A DNA stretch of 64,000 nucleotides from Bacteroidota bacterium (GTDB lineage: Bacteria > Bacteroidota > Bacteroidia > Bacteroidales > Cfx3-03), in contig JACAUB010000001.1 in assembly GCA_013390605.1 (NCBI GenBank), forward strand, positions 3,763,897-3,827,896, read 5' to 3'. The notes under the pieces are model-generated. The model was not told the origin of the DNA and did no database searches. It was given only the letters and a program-made list of their open reading frames with translations. Both the position numbers and the translations under genes were made by a program. This document shows positions 9,653-17,668 of this stretch, one piece after another; the first letter of the stretch is position 1, and every line of letters begins with the position of its first letter.

Positions 9653-10195
9653 AATAATGAGGGTTGCCAGGGCAAAGACTGAGGTTTTGTTAAATGGTGA
9701 ATTTATACGACGAAAGGTATGAATATTTATTAAATGATTAGCATATATATACATATAAACTTTTCAAAAAAATTTACTACACAATCCAGCTGCAAAACTA
9801 CCCACTAAGAGGATCTTGGAAGCACGAAAACGCTACAAATTATTTATCCTGAATCAAAGAAAATGAGAAATAGATGAGAAGCAGACGATGTAAAATATCC
9901 TAATTGACAATTTTCAGGTAATTTTCTTAGGGTTTACTTGTGGTTTGTTTACGGTATTATACCGCAAATAAACCCCAGTTAAACCCTAAGAAAACCGTGA
10001 GAAAATCGTAAGATCCCTTTTAATATCTTATCATTTTATCATCTCATTATCATTATTTTATCATAAAGGCAGATTTGATAAACCCCTCGATTCAATTTTA
10101 AATTGAATTTTATAACATTTAGTCTTAATTTTACTACAGAAATAAGCAAGGAAAGCATTTTTAAATTCGTTAGCAACAACCCTATTTATCATATT
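9653..10195. other. Divergent intergenic region containing a phased palindrome
   Basis: This gap separates the divergent M28 peptidase and aldo/keto reductase genes. Most of it (about 9857-10070) is occupied by the 11-nt-phased palindromic element described separately. The promoters of both genes must lie in the flanks. No other gene is recognisable. Confidence 0.7.
9857..10070. repeat. 11-nt-phased palindromic array A
   Basis: The core inverted repeat (9922-9994) pairs with few mismatches around a 5-nt centre (9956-9960). Both arms are built of 11-nt units in strict register. On the plus strand the units are ACCGCAAATAA (9961), ACCCCAGTTAA (9972), ACCCTAAGAAA (9983), ACCGTGAGAAA (9994) and ATCGTAAGATC (10005), continuing to ATCATCTCATT (10038) and ATCATTATTTT (10049). 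On the minus strand, reading leftwards, they are ACCGTAAACAA, ACCACAAGTAA, ACCCTAAGAAA and so on to CTCATCTATTT (9868-9878) and CTCATTTTCTT (9857-9867). A/T tracts recur once per helical turn. It has no coding potential. Confidence 0.8.
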
Positions 10196-11185
10196 ATGGA
10201 ATACAACCCTTCACAGAATCGATACGAGCAAATGGTTTATAAACGTTGCGGAAACAGTGGGATCAAGTTGCCTATTATTTCGCTCGGCTTATGGCACAAC
10301 TTTGGTGATGTTGATGTCTTTGAGAACTTTCGCAAGATCATCTGGAGCGCCTTTGATGCCGGAATTACCCATTTCGATCTGGCAAATAACTATGGTCCTC
10401 CTTATGGTTCAGCAGAGAAGAACTTCGGACAAATACTCAAAAAGGACTTTAAAGGTTATCGCGACGAGTTACTGATTTCAACAAAAGCGGGATGGGATAT
10501 GTGGCCCGGGCCTTATGGCGAATTCGGTTCCAGAAAATATCTGTTGGCTAGTCTCGATCAAAGTCTGAAACGAATGCAGTTAGATTATGTGGACATCTTC
10601 TATTCGCATCGGCCTGATTTTGAAACGCCTCTCGAAGAAACGATGGGTGCTTTGGCAACAGCCGTGCAGCAAGGAAAGGCGCTGTATGTCGGCATATCAA
10701 GTTACCCGGCAGAGATGTCGGATAGAGCCGTCAAAATATTAAAGCAGATGGGGGTTCCCTGCTTAATTCATCAACCCAACTACTCTTTGCTCGACCGTTG
10801 GATTGAAAACGGACTGCTTGATGTATTGGATGATAATGGTGTGGGCTGCATTGTGTTCTCTCCTTTAGCACAAGGACTTTTAACGAACCGATACCTCAAC
10901 GGCATTCCGGAAGATTCAAGGGCACATAAGTCACATGGATTTCTTAAGGAGAGCGCGATTACTGAAGCCTTGGTAGAAAAGTTAAAAAAACTCAATGAGA
11001 TTGCCCAAGGTAGAAACCAATCGCTGGCTCAGATGTCGTTGGCCTGGCTATTGAAAGATCCGCGTATTACCTCGGTACTCGTTGGAGCCAGTCGTGTTGA
11101 ACAGCTTAACGATAATCTACAAATATTAAATAACCTGAGCTTTTCAAACGACGAGCTTGAGGCCATTGAAAAGATTTTAGCATAA
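10196..11185 (+). CDS. gpr: Aldo/keto reductase, L-glyceraldehyde 3-phosphate reductase type
   Basis: 329 residues from the ATG at 10196, which is preferred over the upstream in-frame ATG at 10103 because homology begins at MEYNPSQNRYEQMVYKRCG. The sequence closely matches E. coli YghZ/Gpr along its length: LGLWHNFGDV, FDLANNYGPPYGSAE with the catalytic Tyr, STKAGWDMWPGPYG, YVDIFYSHRPD, VGISSYPAE, GCIVFSPLAQGLLT and SVLVGASRVEQL. It is a TIM-barrel, NADPH-dependent cytosolic enzyme that reduces L-glyceraldehyde 3-phosphate and methylglyoxal-type aldehydes. It appears to be a single-gene transcript ending at the hairpin at 11206-11240, with the phased palindrome upstream. Confidence 0.88.
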   Translation: MEYNPSQNRYEQMVYKRCGNSGIKLPIISLGLWHNFGDVDVFENFRKIIWSAFDAGITHFDLANNYGPPYGSAEKNFGQILKKDFKGYRDELLISTKAGWDMWPGPYGEFGSRKYLLASLDQSLKRMQLDYVDIFYSHRPDFETPLEETMGALATAVQQGKALYVGISSYPAEMSDRAVKILKQMGVPCLIHQPNYSLLDRWIENGLLDVLDDNGVGCIVFSPLAQGLLTNRYLNGIPEDSRAHKSHGFLKESAITEALVEKLKKLNEIAQGRNQSLAQMSLAWLLKDPRITSVLVGASRVEQLNDNLQILNNLSFSNDELEAIEKILA

Positions 11186-11205
11186 TCTATAACTGTATAT
11201 ATATT

Positions 11206-11240
11206 AACCCGGAAAGAGATTGCGGTTTCGTTCCGGGTTT
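11206..11240 (+). terminator. Intrinsic terminator after aldo/keto reductase gene
   Basis: AACCCGGAA (11206-11214) pairs with TTCCGGGTT (11231-11239) and is followed by a T/A-rich tail. It lies 20 bp after the stop codon. Confidence 0.75.
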
Positions 11241-11260
11241 AATTTAACGCTACAACCATT

Positions 11261-12097
11261 ATGACCTCCTATCTGAATTCAAACTTTGATCTGAATGCTA
11301 CCGAATTAGTTGATGTCTTTGATGAATTGCCTTTTTGGGCAGCCCCTTTTGGTATAAAGCTGCTCGACCGCGTCAACTACCACAAAAAGATAACGGCACT
11401 GGATATCGGATTTGGAGCAGGGTTTCCATTGACCGAACTAGCCATGCGAATGGGATCGTCAAGCAAGGTGTATGGAATTGACCCATGGAAAAGCGCATCA
11501 GACAGAACACGTAAAAAGCTAGCCTTATATGGCATTCAAAATGTAGAACTTATTGATGGTGTGGCTGAAAGTATTCCGCTGGAAGATAAATCAGTTGATC
11601 TGATTATCAGCAATAACGGATTAAATAATGTAAGTGATTTAGACAAGGTATTGACTGAATGTGCAAGGATTTCGAAACCTGAAGCCCAATTGGTATTTAC
11701 ATTTAACGCCAATACCACTTTTCACGAATTCTATGATTTGCTGGCCGAAACACTGAAAGAAGAGCAACTAACCGACGCCTTAGATAAAATGAATGAGCAG
11801 ATCTACACGAAGAGAAAACCGCTGAGTGAGTTCAAAGAAGAGCTTATCAATCATGGTTTCAGCATAGCGTCTGTCGACGAAGAATATTTCGAGTACAAAT
11901 TTGCCGACGGAACCAGTATGTTGAACCACTATTTTATCAGATTAGCTTTTATCGGAGGGTGGAAAAACATTATTCCGACTGATAAACAAAGCACTATCTT
12001 TAAGATTGTTGAGGAGAAAATGAACCAACAATCATCAAAGGATGGCTTCTTCAGAATGAGTGTTCCCTTTTATGTGATAAGTGGTAAGTATCATTAA
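11261..12097 (+). CDS. Class I SAM-dependent methyltransferase
   Basis: A 278-residue protein. The SAM-binding motif I is ALDIGFGAGFPL (about residues 46-57), with the acidic end of strand 2 at YGIDPWKSA (about 72) and motif IV at DLIISNNGLNNV (about 116). The fold is the Methyltransf_11/25 type that methylates small molecules or proteins. The C-terminal part (about 150-278) is less typical and may hold the substrate site; its substrate is unknown. It is the first gene of a three-gene cluster: the GNAT gene starts 9 bp later and the Cdd1-like gene 38 bp after that. The hairpin at 13209 ends the unit. Confidence 0.85.
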   Translation: MTSYLNSNFDLNATELVDVFDELPFWAAPFGIKLLDRVNYHKKITALDIGFGAGFPLTELAMRMGSSSKVYGIDPWKSASDRTRKKLALYGIQNVELIDGVAESIPLEDKSVDLIISNNGLNNVSDLDKVLTECARISKPEAQLVFTFNANTTFHEFYDLLAETLKEEQLTDALDKMNEQIYTKRKPLSEFKEELINHGFSIASVDEEYFEYKFADGTSMLNHYFIRLAFIGGWKNIIPTDKQSTIFKIVEEKMNQQSSKDGFFRMSVPFYVISGKYH

Positions 12098-12106
12098 AAT
12101 TTCAAC

Positions 12107-12871
12107 ATGACAATTGACAATAAAATCATCAGCAATCTATTCGAGTTTTTCACTTTTATCGGACAGCAGACTCAAAAATTAGTTGAGGCCGAAGGTTATA
12201 ATGCCATAAATCTATTTGGTTCTGATTGGCCAAACAGAATATATCATCTGGATAAAAGGGAAATCAATCTGCCGGTAATTCTTGAACTATTGCAGAAAAT
12301 AGAACGCAATGAATTACCCAATTTATTAACTATTCCTGAAAACAGTGAACTCCAGAAATGTCTTGAAGATGTTGGATTGTTTCAATCATTAACACAAAGA
12401 GGAATGACAATCACCCTGAACGATCCATTACCCGAACCCAACAATAACCTGCAACAAATAAAGCGGGTCGAGTCAAAAGAGGAGGCAATTGTATATGCAG
12501 AGATTGCCTCAAAGGGTTTTCAATACAACGTTGATCCGGATATCATCGAGGTCTTGCGAAAAAATCCATCCAGGGTAAAACAATTTATCGGAAAATACGA
12601 CAATACCTATGCCTGTTGTGGAATGTCGTTTTATGATAGCATAGGGAATGCAGGACTGTATATGATTGCAACATTGCCGCAATACAGAGGCCTCGGATTA
12701 GGCCGAAACATAACAATAAGGCTCTTAAACGAATGTTTAAAAGAAGATATACACTTCTGCTCACTTCAGGCATCTCCGGCCGGAGAACCTGTCTATACAA
12801 AACTTGGTTTCAGACCTTATAAAAACATCTACACTTACAAAATGAATGGCGAAAATGTTCGTTATAAATAA
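12107..12871 (+). CDS. GNAT family N-acetyltransferase
   Basis: A 254-residue protein. The acetyl-CoA pyrophosphate loop is seen at ATLPQYRGLGLGRNIT (about residues 195-210), followed by EPVYTKLGFRPY (about 232-243), the typical C-terminal GNAT strand. Residues 1-110 form a separate N-terminal half without a recognised motif, as in tandem or two-domain GNATs in which one half is degenerate. The substrate is unknown. The gene lies 9 bp after the methyltransferase gene and is probably co-transcribed with it, which would fit paired modification of one substrate, but that is inference only. Confidence 0.82.
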   Translation: MTIDNKIISNLFEFFTFIGQQTQKLVEAEGYNAINLFGSDWPNRIYHLDKREINLPVILELLQKIERNELPNLLTIPENSELQKCLEDVGLFQSLTQRGMTITLNDPLPEPNNNLQQIKRVESKEEAIVYAEIASKGFQYNVDPDIIEVLRKNPSRVKQFIGKYDNTYACCGMSFYDSIGNAGLYMIATLPQYRGLGLGRNITIRLLNECLKEDIHFCSLQASPAGEPVYTKLGFRPYKNIYTYKMNGENVRYK

Positions 12872-12909
12872 ACGTTATTTTCACTTAAACTTGCCTTAAA
12901 GGAATTGAG

Positions 12910-13194
12910 ATGATGACAAAAGAACAGGAGACAAAGCAATTAACAATTATTCCGGGAGTTGGAAAATCTATTGCAAACGATCTATGGGATATTGGGATAC
13001 GAAAAGTTGACGACCTGATAGGGAAAGATCCTGAACAACTTTTTATGCTCTCTAACCAAAAAGTTGGTGTCGTTCAGGATCGTTGTCTTCTATATGTGTT
13101 TCGATGTGCCGTTTATTTTGCCGAAACAAAAGAGGACCAACGCGATACAGAACGATTGAAATGGTGGAATTGGAAGGACACGAAACTTAAATGA
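12910..13194 (+). CDS. Cdd1-like helix-hairpin-helix protein (pathogenicity locus family)
   Basis: A 94-residue protein matching the Cdd1/pathogenicity-locus family, also annotated as mitomycin-resistance-like. The helix-hairpin-helix is visible at LTIIPGVGKSIANDLWDIG (residues 11-29), followed by KVDDLIGKDPEQLF and the family motif DRCLLYVFRCAVYFAE (about 58-73). Such helix-hairpin-helix domains usually bind DNA without sequence preference; the cellular role of this family is not established. AAAGGA lies 8-13 bp before two in-frame ATGs, supporting the start. It is the last gene of the methyltransferase/GNAT cluster. Confidence 0.82.
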   Translation: MMTKEQETKQLTIIPGVGKSIANDLWDIGIRKVDDLIGKDPEQLFMLSNQKVGVVQDRCLLYVFRCAVYFAETKEDQRDTERLKWWNWKDTKLK

Positions 13195-13208
13195 TAAGAA
13201 GCTATATG

Positions 13209-13244
13209 GAAAGGCCACACCCTTTATGGGCATGGCCTTTTTAT
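13209..13244 (+). terminator. Intrinsic terminator
   Basis: AAAGGCCA (13210-13217) pairs with TGGCCTTT (13233-13240), with an inner CCC/GGG pairing. A T-run follows. It ends the methyltransferase/GNAT/Cdd1 cluster and faces the convergent esterase gene. Confidence 0.78.
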
Positions 13245-13259
13245 CACGTTAGAAAAACG

Positions 13260-14372
13260 TTATTTTAGATTGAGAGTTTTCTTAATAAAAGCGGTAAGCT
13301 TATCGGCCATCATTTTATGTTCGCTGACAGTGGGATGACCCGGCGTATTCTTGTATGGAAAAATAAGGGAATATATATTATGATCATTTTTTTCAACATT
13401 TAGCTTCTTTACGGCCTTTTGAATATATCCGGGCCAAGGAGAGCCTTCCTGAGTAGCATCCATATTTCCTAACACACAAAAGATAGCAGCTTTTGGATAT
13501 TTCGCTCTGATCAGATTAACAAAATCAACATACCGGTTAACAATCTCTTCTGGTCCCGGAACAGGTGAAAGCTTCTTTATCAACCAACAATCGTTTTGAC
13601 CCAGATTAATAACAACAATATCGGGTACCCATTTTGAGAAATCCCATGTACTCTTTGGATCCCATGGATCCAGTCGATTATACATTTCAGGCATGATGGT
13701 TGGGAACCAACTGATGATGAAACCGATACCACTTTTCGAAGTGCAGTGATAATCTGCATTCAGGTTACGGGCAGTAACTGCACCATAGGCATTATAATTA
13801 TCCCAGGTAGAAAAGTCACCGTTGTTGTTTCTGCTTTCATCCAAAATACCGTGTCCCGAGGTAATAGAGTTTCCATATATCTCAAACTTTAACTTAGGAG
13901 CCGGAGCAGGTAAACTAACAGAAGCTCCCTGATCAAGAGCAAGTCCCTTAAATTGATTAAATGAACTGGAAGGATCAGTCCTGCGAATGACCTCCAATGT
14001 ATGGATTCCTTTTTTAAGATGAGTGGCTACCGTATACAATGAATCGCCTTTTCCACATTTTAGTACATAATGTTTTCCGTCAATCAGAATATTGTAATAA
14101 TTATCACCTCTGTCATCATATAAACTAACGCCTAAGAAAGTTCCTGAGAATTTAGTACGAACAGCCGTTCCTGCCCAATAGAATATAGGAGCCTTAGGAT
14201 TTGAGAAATTTATCCGTCCGGAATACTGAAGTAATGAATTATCGGGAGATACATTTACTCCATGGATTACAACCTGTTTATTCGTATTAGTCTGACAACT
14301 TACAGTGGAACTAAAAAGAACCAAGAAGCCAAGCAAGGAAAAAGTGTAACCGATAGTTTTTCTAATGAACAT
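13260..14372 (-). CDS. SGNH/GDSL esterase, CE2-type acetylxylan esterase-like
   Basis: A 370-residue exported esterase. An N-terminal signal segment ends SSTVSC, possibly a weak lipobox with acylated Cys27. A jelly-roll domain (about 35-155) precedes the SGNH hydrolase domain. Catalytic blocks are visible: EIYGNSITSGHG (nucleophile Ser, about 173-184), INLGQNDCW (Asn block) and GHPTVSEHKMM (catalytic His, near the C terminus). This two-domain order is that of carbohydrate esterase family 2, which removes acetyl groups from plant polysaccharides such as xylan and glucomannan. It stands alone and is convergent with the Cdd1 gene. Confidence 0.82.
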   Translation of the reverse strand: MFIRKTIGYTFSLLGFLVLFSSTVSCQTNTNKQVVIHGVNVSPDNSLLQYSGRINFSNPKAPIFYWAGTAVRTKFSGTFLGVSLYDDRGDNYYNILIDGKHYVLKCGKGDSLYTVATHLKKGIHTLEVIRRTDPSSSFNQFKGLALDQGASVSLPAPAPKLKFEIYGNSITSGHGILDESRNNNGDFSTWDNYNAYGAVTARNLNADYHCTSKSGIGFIISWFPTIMPEMYNRLDPWDPKSTWDFSKWVPDIVVINLGQNDCWLIKKLSPVPGPEEIVNRYVDFVNLIRAKYPKAAIFCVLGNMDATQEGSPWPGYIQKAVKKLNVEKNDHNIYSLIFPYKNTPGHPTVSEHKMMADKLTAFIKKTLNLK

Positions 14373-14712
14373 TATGTTTTATTTTTAAATGATGGTGCAA
14401 AGCTATTCTTTTCTTAGAAAAAGGTTTGTCAATTCGTCGAAAAAATTAAAAAAACCGAAAGAAAAAAAGTGAAGGTATCAGATTTATGGCAGTTCACTAA
14501 AAAAAGATAAAACTGTACCTGAAAATATTCATTCAGTTTTTAAACTGGCTAATTTTAATAAGTTAAGTTTTGTTAACGGATCATTTTTATCATTGCTTTT
14601 GCGCATTGATAATTGTATATTTGAGATGAGAAAGGGGGATTAAGTAACTAAAAAGAAAAAAAATTCATATCTTTAAATAAATGTGATTTATCCACTATTA
14701 ATACCTTATCCC
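14373..14712. other. AT-rich divergent intergenic region
   Basis: A 340-bp gap upstream of the esterase gene (minus) and a small hypothetical gene (plus). It is A/T-rich, with several poly-A runs. No hairpin, promoter box or gene was recognised. A GTG at 14683 in frame with the small gene is not favoured as a start. Confidence 0.4.
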
Positions 14713-14985
14713 ATGTTCACGAATGTTTTATTTCAGAGAGAGACAAATGCCGAAAACTTTAAGGCATATGTAGAGAAGGAGGAGTTAAAATTCAACACGC
14801 AGGGAATTGCAAAAATTATGTTGTTGGAAGGACAAAAATATAAACTTTACTGTTTTATGTCTGGAAAGTCCGGATCACAATATGAACTATCTATTATTGA
14901 GCCCAAAACTGTCCCTTTTCATATTATTAAAACGCTGGAGACAAATAACGAAGGACAAGATATCTATCCTATTGAGATTTCTTAA
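14713..14985 (+). CDS. Small hypothetical protein
   Basis: 90 residues from the ATG at 14713; an in-frame GTG 30 bp upstream is less likely. I do not recognise the family. It is a soluble, charged protein without a signal peptide or membrane helix, containing alternating beta-like stretches (KIMLLEGQKYKLYCFMSGK, QYELSIIEP). Codon use looks like that of neighbouring genes, and a hairpin with a T-run follows at 15027-15085, both of which support a real gene. It is a single-gene unit flanked by gaps of more than 300 bp. Function unknown. Confidence 0.55.
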   Translation: MFTNVLFQRETNAENFKAYVEKEELKFNTQGIAKIMLLEGQKYKLYCFMSGKSGSQYELSIIEPKTVPFHIIKTLETNNEGQDIYPIEIS

Positions 14986-15379
14986 AATCCGGGCTTATGA
15001 GGCCCACACTCAATATAAATTTCTCCATGGAATTCACCTAAATATGTGGCTTTCTTTAGGCAGCTTTAGATGAATTCCATTTTTTATGCCGTTTACTTCC
15101 TCTCTATTCGTTACTTCATTTTTATACAGATTTTAATACAGATAAGTAAACAATACGTTATATTTGATGATTATTTTAATAATTAAATAAAGAATCGCGT
15201 TCAACTGTGTTAAAGTGATTGATATTAAAAACATCATATTTTTTATTATTCTCATAATCAGCACAATGCACATTTCATATCTATAAAAACAGGTTCGCTT
15301 CCGGGAAAGAACAAAATAATAAGAAAGAATTACAAAATAATATGTCGCATACGACCTCTTTATTACAAATTATTGACGG
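14986..15379. other. Intergenic region with terminator and promoter zone
   Basis: This 394-bp gap holds the terminator of the small hypothetical gene at its left end (15027-15085). The rest is very AT-rich, with a weak GTTTACTT/AAGTAAAC inverted repeat about 15092-15151. The promoter of the downstream secreted-protein gene must lie here, but no clear box was found. Confidence 0.45.
15027..15085 (+). terminator. Intrinsic terminator of small hypothetical gene
   Basis: ATGGAATTCACCTAAA (15027-15042) pairs with TTTAGATGAATTCCAT (15065-15080) with a single G-U-type mismatch. A T5 run follows at 15081-15085. Confidence 0.72.
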
Positions 15380-16720
15380 ATGAAAAATAGAATCTTTTAT
15401 TGTTTTACTGCACTGACACTAGTGATTAGCTCCGTTAATGGGCAGAAGGCTTATAATGATTATGCTCCGGCAAACAAGCAAGCACTATTTACTGAAACAT
15501 TTTCAGATGGTAAAGCCGCTAAATGGGATGCGTTTGACAAAGGAGATGGCAAGATTGTTAATGGCATTTATCGTATCCAACGAGAGGGTAATGAGCCTTC
15601 AGTATCATGGATAACGGCTTCAACATTTGATGTTAAACGCGACTTTGAAATAGAAGCATCCATTTGTTTAGAAAAAGGAGAGCCCAAGGGTTACTTCAAT
15701 GGGATAATTTGGGGAAAGCAAGCCGATGCATGGAACTATTTCTTATATGGCCTAAACGAAAATGATAAATATGTCGTTGCACAAACCAACCCTAATTGGG
15801 TAGCCGCAAAAGAATGGACTCCGTCAACATTGATCAAACACAAACAATATAACAAACTTACCATACGCAAAGTAGCGAATACACTTTATTACTTTATAAA
15901 TGAATCATTGGTTTTTTCAGGGCCTTTTGAAACATTATTTGGGAATCAATTTGGTATTCAGTCGGCTCCAGGCGCTATCCTGATGGTAAAAGAATTCAAG
16001 ATTAGCTACCTTCAGTTGGTCAATAAGGCCGTCGATAAAGTAAAGCCATCACCTGTTTCGACTGGTGCATCAGAAGTAGCAGCTTCTGCCACCAAACCCG
16101 AAACAGTACAAGATAACAAATCAACTGCTGATCAGTCGGCCATTAAGGGGCAAAATTACTTTGACATCCCTGTTTTGAGCAAACAAGATATTGCGTATGA
16201 TGAGTTTAATACGGTCGATGCTGACAGATGGTATATCGGACAAGGAGAAACGAATTGCAACATAAAAGATGGTGAGTATATTATTGAACAAACAACAAAT
16301 CAACCTACTATACTTTATGCGAATACTGACGCTATTGATCAACAACGCGATTTTGAAATTGAGGCGATGATCAAGTTAGAAAAGGGCGACCCTAATGAAG
16401 CAGGAAGTGGTCTTATCTGGGGAAAAGAGGCTTCCAGATTTTACTTCTTTGGGTTCAACCAAAGTGGTTTTTTAGTAGTCGCTAAAAACAATCCCACCTG
16501 GACAATACTTCAGGACTGGGAGAAGCACTTTATGTTGAATAAGAAGGAATATAACTTACTAACTGTACGAAAAGTAGCTGGCACAATGTTTTGTTTTATC
16601 AACATGAAACTCTTCTACACCGGTCCTTATCAACCATTCTTCGGAACAAAACTTGGATTCTACGTAGCTCCACAAAGTACTTTAAAAATTAAGGAATTTA
16701 GGACCTCATACTTAAAGTAA
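15380..16720 (+). CDS. Secreted protein with two duplicated concanavalin-like domains
   Basis: A 446-residue exported protein. The signal peptide spans residues 1-21 (ending SSVNGQ). Two homologous domains of about 180 residues follow, at about 35-212 and 265-446. Matching blocks are RDFEIEASICLEKGEP / RDFEIEAMIKLEKGDP, GIIWGKQA / GLIWGKEA, KLTIRKVANTLYYFIN / LLTVRKVAGTMFCFIN and GPFETLFGNQFG / GPYQPFFGTKLG. A linker rich in Ser/Thr/Ala/Lys joins them. The domain looks like the LamG/DUF1080-type jelly roll that often binds or cleaves glycans, but no catalytic residues are evident. Function unknown; carbohydrate or surface binding is plausible. It is convergent with the next gene, with 9 bp between. 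Confidence 0.75.
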   Translation: MKNRIFYCFTALTLVISSVNGQKAYNDYAPANKQALFTETFSDGKAAKWDAFDKGDGKIVNGIYRIQREGNEPSVSWITASTFDVKRDFEIEASICLEKGEPKGYFNGIIWGKQADAWNYFLYGLNENDKYVVAQTNPNWVAAKEWTPSTLIKHKQYNKLTIRKVANTLYYFINESLVFSGPFETLFGNQFGIQSAPGAILMVKEFKISYLQLVNKAVDKVKPSPVSTGASEVAASATKPETVQDNKSTADQSAIKGQNYFDIPVLSKQDIAYDEFNTVDADRWYIGQGETNCNIKDGEYIIEQTTNQPTILYANTDAIDQQRDFEIEAMIKLEKGDPNEAGSGLIWGKEASRFYFFGFNQSGFLVVAKNNPTWTILQDWEKHFMLNKKEYNLLTVRKVAGTMFCFINMKLFYTGPYQPFFGTKLGFYVAPQSTLKIKEFRTSYLK

Positions 16721-16729
16721 TTTCATCCA

Positions 16730-17668
16730 TTAATTCCAGTACCTCATCTGAAGATACGATATGATTGAACCAGTATCCAGACAATACTGAGCCGGTTCTA
16801 ATAAATCTTTGGGATCAATAGAGAGGTACCTTCCAGGAGTTTTTAATAGCTTGCACCATGTTTCATTTAAAGTAAGGCCAGGCAACTGTGGAAAAGCAGG
16901 ATTAGATCGTAATAACTCCGTATTTAAAGAAGGAATAACATGAATATGCAAATAATCAGTAGCTCCATATTCATTTGCTTTCACCATCTGATCCATTAAT
17001 AAGGTATGACGCATTAAATGATAAAAGGGATCTGTAAATATCCCTGCCAGATTACAAGGCTTCAAAGGTGATGAAGGATCGTCCAAAAAAGGCTTGTAAG
17101 TATCTAATCGCAATCCACCTCTCTCATCATTTACTTTCGAAGAGCCATTAAAATATTCAGCATATTTCCATTCAAGTACAAATAGCTTGAGAGAACTATC
17201 CTTTAATTCGCCCAACATAACTGCATTAAGTGATGTGGCATGACCACCTCTGATTCTACTGCGTTCATTTAGATAATTTGCGCTACCATTCTCTTCAAAA
17301 ACCACAAAACCTGCTTCATTTTCATTTTTAGTAACCCGAATGGCCCGAACAACATTTGTATCCAAATTCTGTAAAACAACAGTAGCTATATCTTCTCGCT
17401 GACGAATAAAGAAAAGATGGTTTAAACAGGCAATCTGTGATGACAATAGGTTTCCGGATGGCTTATTAACGCTATCCCAAAAAGCAATTGAGTTTTGAGT
17501 AAAATAATCTATTACATCTTCTCGGATACCTGACCAAATATTTAATATCTGATCTATTAAAACATATTCATGTGGGGCATTATCATAAATTCCGCCTCCC
17601 GGATCCTTAAAATAATTATCTCTGAGGGCAATTGCCCTTCGCTTCTGATCTTCCAGATAACTCATCAT
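16730..17668 (-). CDS. Putative PD-(D/E)XK nuclease-like protein (PGN_0703-like)
   Basis: A 312-residue soluble protein. The blocks SGNLLSSQIACLNHLFFI (about 71-88) and LFVLEWKYAEYF (about 162-173) resemble the PGN_0703-like putative restriction endonuclease family, in which the EWK (Glu166-Lys168) would supply the (D/E)XK metal-binding and catalytic residues. No methyltransferase, specificity subunit or other defence gene is adjacent, so a classical restriction-modification role is not supported. It is a single gene, with three direct repeats (17810-17859) about 145 bp upstream of its start. The assignment rests on motif resemblance only. Confidence 0.6.
   Translation of the reverse strand: MMSYLEDQKRRAIALRDNYFKDPGGGIYDNAPHEYVLIDQILNIWSGIREDVIDYFTQNSIAFWDSVNKPSGNLLSSQIACLNHLFFIRQREDIATVVLQNLDTNVVRAIRVTKNENEAGFVVFEENGSANYLNERSRIRGGHATSLNAVMLGELKDSSLKLFVLEWKYAEYFNGSSKVNDERGGLRLDTYKPFLDDPSSPLKPCNLAGIFTDPFYHLMRHTLLMDQMVKANEYGATDYLHIHVIPSLNTELLRSNPAFPQLPGLTLNETWCKLLKTPGRYLSIDPKDLLEPAQYCLDTGSIISYLQMRYWN

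Noticed and set aside
9653..9754. Upstream start of the M28 peptidase at 9754
   Set aside because: The added residues precede a clean signal peptide that begins at 9652.
9857..10070. CRISPR array or simple terminator
   Set aside because: Units are 11 nt, without constant repeats or spacers, arranged symmetrically about a centre; the structure is far longer than a terminator and is not followed by a T-run.
13260..14372. Polysaccharide utilisation locus linking the CE2-type esterase with the TonB receptor or GH53 gene
   Set aside because: The three genes are tens of kilobases or several operons apart, and no SusD, sigma/anti-sigma or hybrid regulator genes are present.
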